Assembly: GCA_021521415.1 (NCBI GenBank)
Contig: JAIQDT010003821.1
Coordinates: forward strand, 62,001 to 126,000
From: Bidens hawaiensis
Lineage: Eukaryota; Streptophyta; Magnoliopsida; Asterales; Asteraceae
Length of the DNA: 64,000 nt
Reading direction: 5' to 3'
In this document: in pieces, positions 11,220-22,025 of the stretch
How positions within the stretch are numbered: position 1 is the first letter of the stretch
Layout of the letters: every line of letters begins with the position of its first letter
Notes under the pieces: model-generated
The model's database searches: none
What the model saw: only the letters and a program-made list of their open reading frames with translations
Told to the model about the DNA's origin: nothing
Position numbers and translations under genes: made by a program

Positions 11220-13215
11220 CTAGAGTTTTGTTTGATTCGGGTGCCAATCTAAGTTTTATAGATTATATTTTCAGTAGTCTATTAAACGAACCTTTAATAA
11301 AATTAGATAAAAGTCTAAGCGTCGAGACTGCTAGTGGCGAAATCGTTAAGATCTCCGAAGCCCTTGAAAACGGAAAAATACTTCTAGCTGGTTATATTTT
11401 GCCCATCTGTTTGTTGCCTATGAGTCTGGCTGGTTTTGATATTGTACTTGGTATGGATTGGTTATCCGATAATCATGCTCGTATCATCTGCAATAGCAAA
11501 ACTGTTGAACTTCAAGCCCCTGATAAACGAACCATTCGAATTGAAGGGGACAAAGACGCTGGCCAAGTTAGCATAATTTCTATGATTAGGGCTAACAAAT
11601 GTTTGAATCAAGGATGCCTTGCATTCATGGCCTACGTCACTGAAGAATCAAAGCCAAAAGAAATTAAAGACGTCCCTATCGTTTCTATTTTTTCTGACGT
11701 CTTTCCTGATGAACTTTCTGGTATCCCACCCGATCGTGAAGTAGAGTTTTGGATTGATCTTATTCCCGGTACTGCTCCGATCGCCAAAACTCCGTATCCC
11801 TTAGCGCCAACCGAGATGAAGGAGTTGAAGAAACAACTCGATGAGTTATTACAGAAAAGCTTTAGTCGACCGAGTTCGTCGCCTTGGGGAGCGCCAATTC
11901 TATTTTTTAAGAAGAAGGATGGTTCCATGAGAATGTGTATTGATTATCGTGCGTTAAACAAAGTCACAATCAAAAATCGTTATCCACTCCCTCGTATCGA
12001 TGATCTTTTCGACCAACTTCAAGGTGCTAGCTTCTTTTCTAAAATCGATCTTCGTTCCGGCTATCACCAACTCAAAGTTCAAACCGAAGATATTCCGAAA
12101 ACCGCGTTTCGAACAAGGTATGGACATTATGAGTTCACGGTCATGCCGTTTGGACTCACTAATTCCCCAGCTGTGTTCATGGATATGATGAACCGTATTT
12201 GCAAGTCGTACTTGGATAAATTTGTTATCGTATTCATCGACGACATACTTATTTACTCTAAGTCTAAGGCTGACCACGAAGTCCATCTTCGAACGTTACT
12301 TGAAATTCTTAGAACCGAGAAGTTGTACGTCAAGTTCTCAAAATGCGAATTCTGGTTACACGAGGTACAATTTCTTGGTCATATTATTAACGTTAATGGT
12401 ATCCAAGTGGACCCCGCTAAGATTGAAGTTATCTCTAAGTGGGAGGTCCCAAAGACGCCAACCGAGATCCGAAGTTTCTTAGGTTTGGCCGGCTATTACC
12501 GTAGATTCATCGAGAACTTTTCTCGTATCGCTGTTCCTCTATCTTCCTTAACTCGTAAGAACATCAAGTATGAATGCGGAACGAAGCAACAGAGGCGTTC
12601 GATATACTTAAACAAAAACTCACCCAAGCACCTATCTTGGCTTTGCCAGAAGGTACTGAGGATTTTGTGGTATTTAGTGACGCGTCTCACTTGGGTTTGG
12701 GATGCGTACTAATGCAACACAAGAAAGTAATCGCCTACGCCTCTCGTCAACTCAAAGTACACGAAAAGAACTACACGACTCATGATCTAGAGTTAGGCGC
12801 CATAATCTTTGCACTAAAGATATGGAGGAATTATCTCTATGGAGTAAGATTCACCGTGTATACTGATCATAAGAGCTTGAAACATATTTTCAACCAAAAA
12901 GAGCTCAACATGCGCCAAAGGCGATGGATGGAAACGCTCAATGATTATGACTGTGAGATTGTTTATCATGAAGGTAAAGCTAACGTTGTGGCTGATGCCT
13001 TAAGTCGTAAAGAGCACGAAAAGCCAAAAAGAGTCCGAGCGTTACGACTAGAGCTTCAAATTGATCTTTTCGAAAAAATCAAATCCGCGCAAACTCAAGC
13101 GATCAATGAGAACCAAATCTCCAATGAAAAAAGTAACGACACCATCGACTCACTAGTCAAAGGTGATGATGGTATCCTTAGACTCGGTAATAGGATTTGG
13201 GTACCAATCATTGGA
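11220..13215 (+). pseudogene. pol, gypsy copy 2 (PR-RT-RH, truncated integrase)
   Basis: Protease active site DSGAN at about 11236. RT spans about 11770-12300, with the catalytic FIDD box at 12235-12246. RNase H spans about 12640-13010. Integrase begins after 13090 and stops at 13215. One A is missing near 12590 relative to copy 1 (an AACAAGAGG stretch reads AACAGAGG), shifting the frame between RT and RNase H. At 12110-12112 and 13036-13038 this copy has CGA where copy 1 has TGA stops. Confidence 0.9.
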
Positions 13216-13304
13216 GGGTGTAGTTTGTATTATGCAAGTCTATATATATCTTGTAATCTCCTTATTATTATTTACAATAACAATTATTATTCCCTCTAAT
13301 TAAC
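13216..13304 (+). repeat. 5' LTR of copia A, 5'-truncated
   Basis: Aligns with 17940-18007 plus 19640-19657 of the 3' LTR. It ends AATTAAC just before the primer site. The left edge is the junction with gypsy integrase. Confidence 0.8.
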
Positions 13305-13473
13305 TTGGTATCACAGTCAGTTATCCCTAACCCTAATTTCTGCAGGACAAACCTGCCTACCCTACCTCTATTTTGTTTTCGTGATCACTGATTAGCAGCC
13401 TTGCTGCTGTCTTCCTCTGATGTACCACCCCTCCAATCTTCCTCTTTCTTTCTTTTTCTAAAACCAATTACCT

Positions 13474-14510
13474 ATGGCCACCCTCACTGCTTTTGATCAA
13501 AAAGAAAAAGCAGTCCACAACTCCCACAAGTTTGGATTTACCCTCAACTCCGATAACTACAGTTCCTGGTTATTGGTTATTCATACGTTCTTAGTCACCA
13601 ATAATCATTTTGGTTATATTGATGGAACCAGACCCTTCCCTCCAACCACCATAATTGTTCCTGCTCCCGCAGACCCTCCCAAAGATAATGCACCTGCACC
13701 ACCACTCGAATCCCAACCCAATCCACAGTACCCAATCTGGCTTTCCAACGATGCACACGTTCGGATGCTCCTTATCTCCACTATCTCTGAGGGAGCTTTA
13801 AAACATGCCAGAGGCACTCTTACTGCCCGCCGTGACCATTGGCTTGCCCTAGAGAGGGCCTTTGCACCTCACACTTCCTCCCGAGAATATACCTTAAAAA
13901 CACAACTTTTAAGGATTGAGATGAAGGCTAATGAAACCCCTGCAGCATACCTCCAACGTGCACAAGAATATGCCTATTCCCTAGCTAATATTGGTGAACC
14001 CTTGAAAGAAAAAGACCTTGTTATGATAGTTATTTCTGGCCTACGTGACGAAACCATGGCGTTAAGACCACAGCCCTTACTCGCCAATCTGCTTACAACG
14101 AACTTCATGCCGTGATTGCTGATCACGACTACATGCTTAAACGTTCTGCCCCAATTGTTCCACCTACTCAAGAATTCTCATCCATGGCTCCATCTTCGGC
14201 TAAACCCACCGGAGGCAGCCCTACACCGCCATCAGACGCGGCTGTTCAGGCGGTTCAACAATTGGCGGCCCAACTTGGTGTGCAACTTCAGTTGCCATCT
14301 CAGCTCCAACTTTTACACTAACCGATCCGGCAACAATTACTTCAACAATCGGCAGGGTAACAGTCGTGGACGTGGTAGCTCTAATCGCTCAGGTGGCCCT
14401 AGTGGTGGAAATCGCAGTCAATTCAGTTGGGCATCAAATCAGAACGTAGTTTATGGATCCTGTCATAGGTGTGGCATAGGGCATCTCCCCACTCACTGTA
14501 CTAATCGGGA
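13474..14510 (+). pseudogene. gag, copia A (frameshifted)
   Basis: Starts at ATG 13474 after a 150-bp leader. The N-terminal part shows the copia-gag pattern (a YxxW motif near residue 30, then a UBN2-like helical region to about 14090). The frame shifts near 14085, continues from about 14095 to 14321, then shifts again. A Gly/Arg/Asn-rich stretch follows (14340-14440), then a CX2CX4HX4C-type zinc knuckle at about 14461-14502. Role: capsid and RNA binding. Confidence 0.85.
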
Positions 14511-17500
14511 CCCAGCTACTGTTCGCCCAAGACAGCAGCCATCGGCTGATTTTTCAGATACCAGGTCACATGCTTCTTCTTCTTGGCTCCCGGACACGGG
14601 CTCTAGTCATCATGTTGCCCCAGATCTCTCTAGTTTCGAGCATTCTGATGCATATCATGGCGGTGACAACCTCCATGTTGGCAATGGTAAGGGTCTACCA
14701 ATTTTACATATTGGTTCATCCACATTTAATTCCCCAAACCGTACCTTTAATCTTACCAATATCCTACATGTTCCTGAAATTAAACAAAACCTCCTTTCTG
14801 TTCAAAAGTTTTGTCGTGATAATTATGTTTATTTTGAATTTCACGATTCTTTCTTTTCTGTGAAGGACAACTCTACACACACTACCCTCCTCACGGGTCC
14901 AAGTAATGATGGGCTCTACTCGCTTCAGCTTCCAAGAAAACAAGCTATTTCTAAAACTGCCTTTTCTGCTCATCGTGCTTCCTCCAACATTTGGCATCAA
15001 AGATTGGGACATCCTCATCCTCAGCTTTTGAAGTCAATGTTGTCTTTTTATCATTTACCTGTGAATAACAATAATTGTTCTGTTTCTTTTTGTGAACCTT
15101 GTTCTATTGGAAAATCATCAAAATTACATTTGTTATCTTCTACTTTTAGAGAACACATATTTTAGATTTTCTTATTTGTGACGTCTGGGGACCCGCCCGA
15201 TTCCATCTAGTGAGGGTCACAATTATTTTCTTTTGTGTGTAGATCACTTTTCCAAATTCATGTGGATTTTTCCATTTAAACATAAATCTGATGTCTATAA
15301 TATTTTTAAATAGTTTCTGGTTATGGTTGAACGACTATTTCACACCAAACTTAAACAGGTCCAAACTGATGGGGGTGGAGAATTTCGGTCTCTATCCACC
15401 TTCTTTCAATCATCGGGCATTCTTCATCGCCTTTCCTGTCCACACACTAGCGAACAAAATGGTGTTGTGGAACGTCGACACCGACACGTGGTTGAAACAG
15501 GTCTCACTTTACTTGCTCAATCTCATGTGCCACATCGTTTCTGGCATTTTGCCTTTGAAACCGATGTCTACCTTATTAACCGCATGCCTTCACGCTCCAA
15601 TTCTTCTCTCTCTCCCTTCAACATCTTTTTCGTCATCCACCCGATTACTCCTTCTTAAAAGTCTTTGGTTCACAATGTTTTCCCCACCTACGTCCTTACA
15701 ACAGACACAAAATTGACTTCCGCTCCACTCCATGTGTCTCTCGGATATAGCTCCCATCATCATGGTTATCGGAGCTTTGACCCCAAAACCGAGCGGACAT
15801 ACATTGCCCGACATGTTCGCTTCAATGAACTCTGTTTTCCATTCAAATCTTCTCAACTTAACAATCTTCACTCCCCTTCACCCTCACCCGACCCTTATGT
15901 CTCTATATATCCCAATCCACCTGACACCGATGACTTTATCCCACCTTCCGTACAACAAAATACCACCTCTACGGCTGCTGGTAACCCACCAGACCAGCCT
16001 TCACCAGCTGTTGTCCCAGCCTCCCCAACAACGGGAATACCTGTCCCACCTCCTCCACCACCTCCTAGGCCTCCCCTAATTCATACCTACCATCGCCGCC
16101 ACAAACGACCCTCCCAAACAGCCACCAACCAGCCCCAAAACAACACTCATACAGCCACCAAACAGCACCAAAACAGTAACCATAGAGCCCCAAACCAGGC
16201 CCAAACCAGTACCCAAACATCTCCTCGTCTTCGACCTTCTAATATTCGGCCCAACCCAAAACCTACCTAACCCTACAACATATCATCTTTACCTCTTCTA
16301 CCATCGACCCTAACACCAAACCATCCTCCTTTATTATTGCCAACACTTTTCCTCAATGGCGTCAAGCTATGGCAGATGAATACTCGGCACTTTTGAAAAA
16401 TGGCACATGGTCACTAGTTCCTCGTGTTCCGGGTTCTAATATCGTCGATTTCAAATGGGTTTACAAGATTAAACGGGATCCAAAGGGGACGATTCAATGT
16501 TATAAGACTCGGTTAGTGACCAAAGGGTTTCGACAACAACCGGGTATTCACTACAAGGAAACATTCAGTCTTGTGGTCAAGGCAACCACTATTCGTATTG
16601 TGCTTTCTTTAGCAATCACGCAAAAGTGGGCCTTTCGTCAGTTACACGTTTAAAATGCTTTCCTGCATGGAGCCTTAAAAGAGACTGTTTCTCTCCAGCA
16701 GCCACAAGGATTTGTGGATCCTCACAAACCGGATCATGTCTGCTTACTGCACAAGCCTTTGTACGGGCTTAAACAAACCCCACGTGCTTTGTTTCATCAG
16801 CTGTCTTCCACCTTACATCAGCTTGAGTTTCGAGGCTCCAAAACCGATCAGTCTTTGTTTATTTACACCTCCGGGGCCACGGTACTTTATATGTTGGTAT
16901 ATGTTAACGACATCATAATTACAGGTAATGATCCAAAGGCTGTTGATGCGGTTATTATCCACCTCAGTCGAACTTATCCTATTCAGGATATGGGCAAACT
17001 TTCTTATTTTTTGGGTATTGATATTGTTTCCAATGGGGCAGACGTCATTTTATCTCAACAAAAGTATATTTTGGAGCTTTTACAAAAAGCAGGCCTATTG
17101 GACTCCAAACCCTTCTCTTCTCCAATTTCTACATCAGCAAATCTTGCTTTAGAGGATAGTCCACCATTTGCCAATCCGGCACGCTATCGACAAGTTGTTG
17201 GGGCTTTACAATATGCCACCCTTTCCCGTCCGGACATCGCCTTTGAAGTCAACAAGGTCTGCCAGTTTATGCAGTCTCCGAAAGAGAATCATTGGTCCGC
17301 GATAAAGCGTATTTTGCGGTACTTAAAGGGTACACTCTCCCACGGCTTGCTTGTTCAGCAACAGTCTACTCAAGTTCTCCGTGCCTATGCAGATCCAGCC
17401 TTCAACAATCTGTCCGCTTTCTCAGATGCTGACTGGGCCGGGTGTCTAGATGATCGTCGTTCCACGGGGGGATTTTCTATCTATTTAGGGTGTAATCTTG

Positions 17501-17880
17501 TCTTGTGGTGTGAACATAAACAGAAAACTGTATCTCGGTCATCTACAGAATTAGAGTATAAAGCTCTACCTGATGCAGTTTCTGAACTCACTTGGATACA
17601 ATCCGTTTTACGAGAATTACGGGTCCCACTTCGCTCAACTCCTACATTGTGGTGCGATAATCTCGGAGCAACATACTTATCAGCCAATCCGGTATTTCAT
17701 GCTCGCACAAAGCATATTGAAGTTGATTTCCATTCAGTTCATGAAAGAGTCGCTAGAGGTCAACTCTCAATACAATTCATCGCTACAGATGATCAGATTG
17801 CCGACATCTTTACAAAGCCTCTATCTACTCAACGTTTTCTCTTTCTTCGATCCAAGCTAAGAGTCGCTTCCCGGCCTTAG
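14511..17880 (+). pseudogene. pol, copia A (PR-INT-RT-RH) with catalytic mutations
   Basis: Protease active site DTGSS at about 14594. The pre-integrase domain has a WHxRLGH motif near 14990. The integrase core reaches about 15650, with a frame change near 15170-15320. A Pro/Thr-rich linker fills 15850-16260. RT runs from 16369. The first RT catalytic position reads QLHV (His codon 16645-16647 where Asp is expected), followed at once by a TAA. The second box reads YVND (Asn codon 16906-16908) in place of YVDD. RNase H is open to the stop at 17880. The enzyme would be dead even without the stops. Confidence 0.9.
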
Positions 17881-18007
17881 CTTGCGGGGGGATGTTAGAC
17901 AAGATATTATTCCATATTTAAATAATGTCTAATTGTATAGGGTCTAGTTTGTATTATTCAAATCTATATATATCTTGTAATCTCATTATTATTTACAATA
18001 ACAATTA

Positions 18008-18219
18008 TGATGCAGTTAGAAGCGCATGTCAAATGGCAAACAAGAAACTCATATGATTATTAGCCAAAAGCTTGAAACCAAAAGTTTCTAAACCTTCAAG
18101 GTTTACACAATTATTCAAAAACCAAAATTGTCCCAACAACAAACCTAACAACCTTATTTATTAATGAGGATTAACAGTTTGGGCCGGGCCGACTTAATGG
18201 ACCGGATGCTCCTGCATCA
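18008..18219 (-). repeat. 3' LTR of the small LTR element
   Basis: 212 bp, TGATGCAG...CTGCATCA. It differs from its partner by small indels, including one CCGGG unit and a CACA stretch. Confidence 0.92.
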
Positions 18220-18324
18220 TCTTCCCCTTCTTAAAAAAAACTCGTCCTCGCGTTCTGCTTTAAGAAGAAAGCCACCTGGGTCAAAAGGAAAATCAATCCG
18301 ATTCTTATTTGGTATCATCACGAC

Positions 18325-19143
18325 CTACCAAAACGGGCCAACTGCTTGGATGATCTCATTCAGTTTTTTACTTGTACCACCGAGGTCAAAGGGAACGATG
18401 GACTGTTGAGTAGTAACAGTTGACACATTAAAATTAAATGGTAAAGAACCAAAATTAATTTGTTGAGTTTTGCTTTTTGGTCTACCATTTTGCATTTCCA
18501 TGTAGGCAATAGCATGTGATTCATCCTTCAATACACAGGAACCTTCAGCCTTCAAATCCATGCAAGTATTTTTCACAACGAGTCCCACCATATCATGTGC
18601 AAAATAATTTCTTTGATTTACCTTCACAGTTGGAGAGAGAAACGTACCAGTATTTTTAGTAAGCATAGCCATAATTTTGGCAACCTCGCTAACATCTTCA
18701 ATTTGATAATTCAGAATTATAGGAGATTCCAAAATTTGTGAAGACACTTTCAAATTCCCTATGATTTCTGAGTCCATAGTTGGACTTTCCATAACCCGTT
18801 GGTCAATTCCAACTGATTCAACGCTACCATGAGTCATCATATTGCCACCCTTAAGAATTGCATCGCCACCCGCCAGCACCGTACCACCATTTTTCACCAC
18901 CGTTACACCTCTAGAGACCACCGTGTCACCACCAAGGACTTTTTGTATAAACAAATATTCTTCTTCATTTAGGTTAGTCATGTCTTCATCGAATCCCGGT
19001 CTGTCTTCAGACAAACACTCTTGATGGATCGGTTCGTTGAACCGTGGTGGTTGATAATCAAACAAATGCCCCTCTTCTTCGTCACCTTTGTCCCCGACGA
19101 CGGTGCTCAACTTTGTTTCCGTCATCTGCATCTCCCTTTGCAA
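18325..19143 (-). CDS. 272-aa ORF of the small LTR element, function unknown
   Basis: Open frame filling most of the interior. The first ~45 residues look like the acidic, coiled N-terminal region found ahead of many gypsy gag proteins (Met/Gln/Glu-rich, then a Glu/Asp stretch and a YQPPRF-like segment). The rest is not gag or pol by any motif I see. It has a Gly-rich patch at residues 75-105 and a C-terminal segment rich in Ser, Thr, Asn and Gln. An overlapping minus frame (19122-19403, possible start at 19391) looks like the true N-terminus in another frame, so a frameshift near 19150-19170 is likely. Retention of 272 open codons is notable, but coding function is unproven. Confidence 0.5.
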   Translation of the reverse strand: MQREMQMTETKLSTVVGDKGDEEEGHLFDYQPPRFNEPIHQECLSEDRPGFDEDMTNLNEEEYLFIQKVLGGDTVVSRGVTVVKNGGTVLAGGDAILKGGNMMTHGSVESVGIDQRVMESPTMDSEIIGNLKVSSQILESPIILNYQIEDVSEVAKIMAMLTKNTGTFLSPTVKVNQRNYFAHDMVGLVVKNTCMDLKAEGSCVLKDESHAIAYMEMQNGRPKSKTQQINFGSLPFNFNVSTVTTQQSIVPFDLGGTSKKLNEIIQAVGPFW

Positions 19144-19419
19144 CTCGAGATCTCGAATCCTCTTTCAGAGCCGTGTAATCTCTTGTTGTATTTCAAGATT
19201 CCAGACTCATTTTCGGAGTCTCTTAAGCTTGAGATCCCGTGGGTCGGGATCGATTCCACCGCTGCCTCTGTCGGTGGTTCTGCTAGTAGAATACCGATCT
19301 CTACCGTGGGCAGTGAACCGAACATACTTCTGTCGTTGCCTCTGTCGGCGATTCTACGATAGAACAAGTATCTTCCTTCGCGCAAAGCCATTTGACAAAC
19401 CAAGAGCTTTGATACCAGA

Positions 19420-19634
19420 TGATGCAGTTAGAAGCGCATGTCAAATGGCAAACAAGAAACTCATATGATTATTAGCCAAAAGCTTGAAACCAAAAGGTTC
19501 TAAACCTTCAAGGTTTACAATTATTCAAAAACCAAAATTGTCCCAACAACAAACCTAACAACCTTATTTATTAATGAGAATTAACAGTTTGGGCCGGGCC
19601 GGGCCGACTTAATGGACCGGATACTCCTGCATCA
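19420..19634 (-). repeat. 5' LTR of the small LTR element
   Basis: 215 bp, with the same ends as 18008-18219. It is followed on the minus strand by the primer site. Confidence 0.92.
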
Positions 19635-19659
19635 AATTATTATTCCCTCTAATTAACCA

Positions 19660-19692
19660 TTATTATTATTATTATTATCATCATCATCATCA

Positions 19693-19722
<30 letters not shown>
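19660..19722. repeat. Trinucleotide microsatellite (TTA/TCA)n
   Basis: An uninterrupted run of ATT/ATC triplets adjoining the copia LTR end. Confidence 0.9.
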
Positions 19723-19723
<1 letters not shown>

Positions 19724-20175
19724 GTTTTTTACTTATGCTGTTAAAAGTATTTGCTGTTATGATTTTGTTGCTATTTTTTATTCTTTTGTTGTAATTATTA
19801 GGGTGTTTTCTTTGTTATATATTATAAAACATAGCTTATGTAGATTAGTATTGAAGCTGATATTGTTAACTACGTTCTAATTTTTTGTAGATTGGTATTG
19901 TTTCCTACGTTCTCATTTTAGTAGATTGGTATTGTTTTCGGTGTTCTCATGTTAAGATTAGTTTGTGCATGAACCTTCCCCTGTTTGTATTTTATAGTAA
20001 TTTCGGTTTGGTTAATTTTGGTTTTATGTTTTTTAGTAAGTTGTATTACTTGTCAGTGATCTGGCTAATTAGGAAATCATGCATCATGTTAAACTTAATA
20101 GTAATTTATGTTACTTTTCAATGATCTTTCGTATCATATTGATCGCCAATCGAATATATTGCCTTTGATTTCTAT
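19723..20175. other. Intergenic, with first unit of a degenerate repeat from 19984
   Basis: No coding signal. From 19984 (TTTGTATTTTATAGTAATT) to 20175 it matches units at 22028, 22441, 22700 and 23070. Confidence 0.6.
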
Positions 20176-22025
20176 CAGTGGCGTAGCCAGGATTTTCTAC
20201 CTACGGGTTCGGAAATTTTCAAGAGACAGACGGCTGATTGTCAATAGAAATTTTCTGTCACTAGCGTTCGGGTTTTTCTAACCGGTCCGGCTAAACGGTT
20301 CGGATCGTGTCATATAATAAAAATAGCAAAAATAAAATTAGAATGCAAAAATTGTAATACAAAACATGTCATTTGATATTAAAAGTCAATAAATTCATTA
20401 AAGTTGCATTCTACGGGGTTTCATTTTCTGAAACCTATCCATTACATCATCAATTGAAACTTTTCTAAGCAAATCTTTTTCAACAAAACAAATGCAACTC
20501 TCACTTAAATGTTCATCAACCATCCGATTACGCAAATCGGATTTGATGTACTTCATTGCTGAAAAGCATCTCTCAACAGTTGCAGTCGCGACAGGTAAAA
20601 CGAGAGCTAACTTTAATAATCGGTAAACAAACGTAAAATTATTGTGTTTCTTTGTTTCAACCATCAATTGCACCAGACTAGATATGTTGTTCAAGTTGGC
20701 AAACATTGTATCTTCTTTCAAATTATCAATATAGACTTCGAGTTCCGTACGGAGTCTATCTTTATCCTTTTCATCAAAATCACAGGGATGATACATATCA
20801 GCCAATCGCAGTAGCTTTGGTATGTGGAACCCACGAAAACCATCACATGGACTCAAACTGCTTATACAAGTTAGTAATTCTGATGTTTCCTGAAAAAATA
20901 AAACAGAGACAGAACAATCACATGGACAAGAACTATAACATGGGCTTAATCTACTTATATTAAAAATGAAATTAGACCCGTTACCTCACTAAAACGGTTT
21001 TCAAACTCTTGGATTTGCATATCTAGAACCTTGTTGAAACAATCATATTCATAGTAGTGGCGCAATGTGATGTTTGTCTTCTGTCTTGGCTTTTTTGGGT
21101 TAATGTATGGATCCTTCAAGTTCACTATTTCAAGCTCGTGCTTTTCACAAAAATAGTTAACTTCCTCAGTGAATGAATTAAACTCATGTAATCTTAAAGA
21201 CTCGAGTTGCCGCTTAGTCAATTTAATCAAAGATATTGCATTCACCAAATCTTGTTCTTTCTTTTGAAGACTTCTGGACAAAATGTTTGTGGTATCTAAA
21301 ATACGCCTCATTAAGTGTAGATAAAACACAAAATCGTATTTTTTCATATCAGCTTGAAGCTTATCCGCTTGGTTAGAATGACCAATAGTTTTAGCGGTTT
21401 GTTCAATATACTCAAGAACTTCCATAACGAATGGATATAAGGTAACCAATCGATCTAGTGTTTTATAATGTGAACTCCACCGTGTATCTCCGGCCCTTGA
21501 AAGAGACAATTCTTGATTCAAACCACTTCCGGTACCAAACTCTTCTTCCATATTCTTTTTTTTTTCTTCCAACCTCTTCTGTTGAGATTCTCTAAGCTTA
21601 TCTTGTCTTTTGCAAGACGCACAAACGACATTCATCAAAAAGCCTACATTTTCAAAAAGATCAGAAACACCCGTGTGTTTGTGTACAACTGCTACAACAA
21701 CTGGTTGAAGTTGGTGGGAAAAACAATTTATATAAAATGCTGAAACATTTTCTTTTAAAATTAAAGCTCTCAACCCATTAAACTCGCCTCTCATATTACT
21801 TGCTCCATCATAGCCCTGACCTCTAACCTTAGTCAAGCTCAATCCATGTTGGGCAAACAAACCATCAATAGCAGATTTTATGCATAATGAAGATGTGTCA
21901 CTTACATGAACAAGGCCAATAAATCGTTCCTTAACTACCCCTAATTTATCAACGTATCGAATAACCACAGTTGTCCATAGGCTAGCTACGCCCATGATTT
22001 CTAGGAATTGTGAGTTTAATTTAAG
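20176..22025 (-). mobile_element. 5'-truncated hAT transposon
   Basis: One end begins CAGTGGCGTAGCCAGG at 20176, the usual terminal motif of the plant hAT group that encodes DUF4371 transposases. The other terminus is absent: near 21960-22025 the coding sequence fades into the repeat that also flanks 20175. The element is therefore a 3' remnant. Confidence 0.8.
20398..21995 (-). pseudogene. hAT transposase (DUF4371 + hAT dimerisation), N-terminus lost
   Basis: Two minus-strand exons, 20985-21995 and 20398-20889, joined in frame over a 95-bp GT-AG intron (20890-20984). Exon 1 carries the DUF4371/RNase-H-like core, with the GQGYDGASNMRG block at about residues 59-70, an HQLQ motif and a conserved RWSSHYKTL segment. 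Exon 2 carries the C-terminal hAT dimerisation domain (a TVERCFSAMKYIKS-type motif). Both exons are free of stops. Typical family members have another 300-400 residues upstream, including a TTF zinc finger; these are missing. Related host-annotated proteins are named zinc finger MYM-type protein 1-like. Confidence 0.88.

Larger units (their letters stand above)
6393..13215 (+). mobile_element. Ty3/gypsy (Tekay-like) element, copy 2, 3'-truncated
   Basis: LTR, primer site, a long leader with extra ORFs (8513-9669), gag (from 9948), protease, RT, RNase H and the beginning of integrase. It is cut at about 13215 inside the integrase zinc-binding region, where copia LTR sequence begins. The remainder of integrase, the chromodomain and the 3' LTR do not reappear to the right. 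The copia boundary is therefore a deletion junction and not a clean insertion. Confidence 0.88.
18008..19634 (-). mobile_element. Small non-autonomous LTR retrotransposon (TRIM/LARD type), minus strand
   Basis: Two direct repeats, 18008-18219 (212 bp) and 19420-19634 (215 bp), each begin TGATGCAG and end CTGCATCA. They flank a 1200-bp interior. The TSD is AATTA on both sides (18003-18007, 19635-19639). Read on the minus strand, a primer site TGGTATCAAAGCTCTTG (19401-19417) follows the 5' LTR by 2 nt, and a polypurine tract AAGAAGGGGAAGA (18220-18232) precedes the 3' LTR. No RT, integrase or RNase H is present, so it must move with enzymes supplied elsewhere. Confidence 0.93.
13216..19657 (+). 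mobile_element. Ty1/copia element A with truncated 5' LTR and split 3' LTR
   Basis: Order: partial 5' LTR (13216-13304), primer site (13306-13316, TGGTATCACAG), gag, protease, integrase, RT, RNase H, polypurine tract (GCGGGGGGA at 17884-17892) and 3' LTR (from 17893). The integrase-before-RT order makes it copia. The 3' LTR begins TGTTAGACAAG; the 5' LTR lacks about the first 49 bp of this. The 3' LTR is split at 18008 by another element. With that removed the LTR is only about 140 bp. Confidence 0.9.
17893..19657 (+). repeat. 3' LTR of copia A, interrupted
   Basis: Starts TGTTAGACAAG after a G-rich tract. The parts are 17893-18007 and 19640-19657; the AATTA at 18003-18007 is repeated at 19635-19639 as the TSD of the inserted element. 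Confidence 0.88.
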
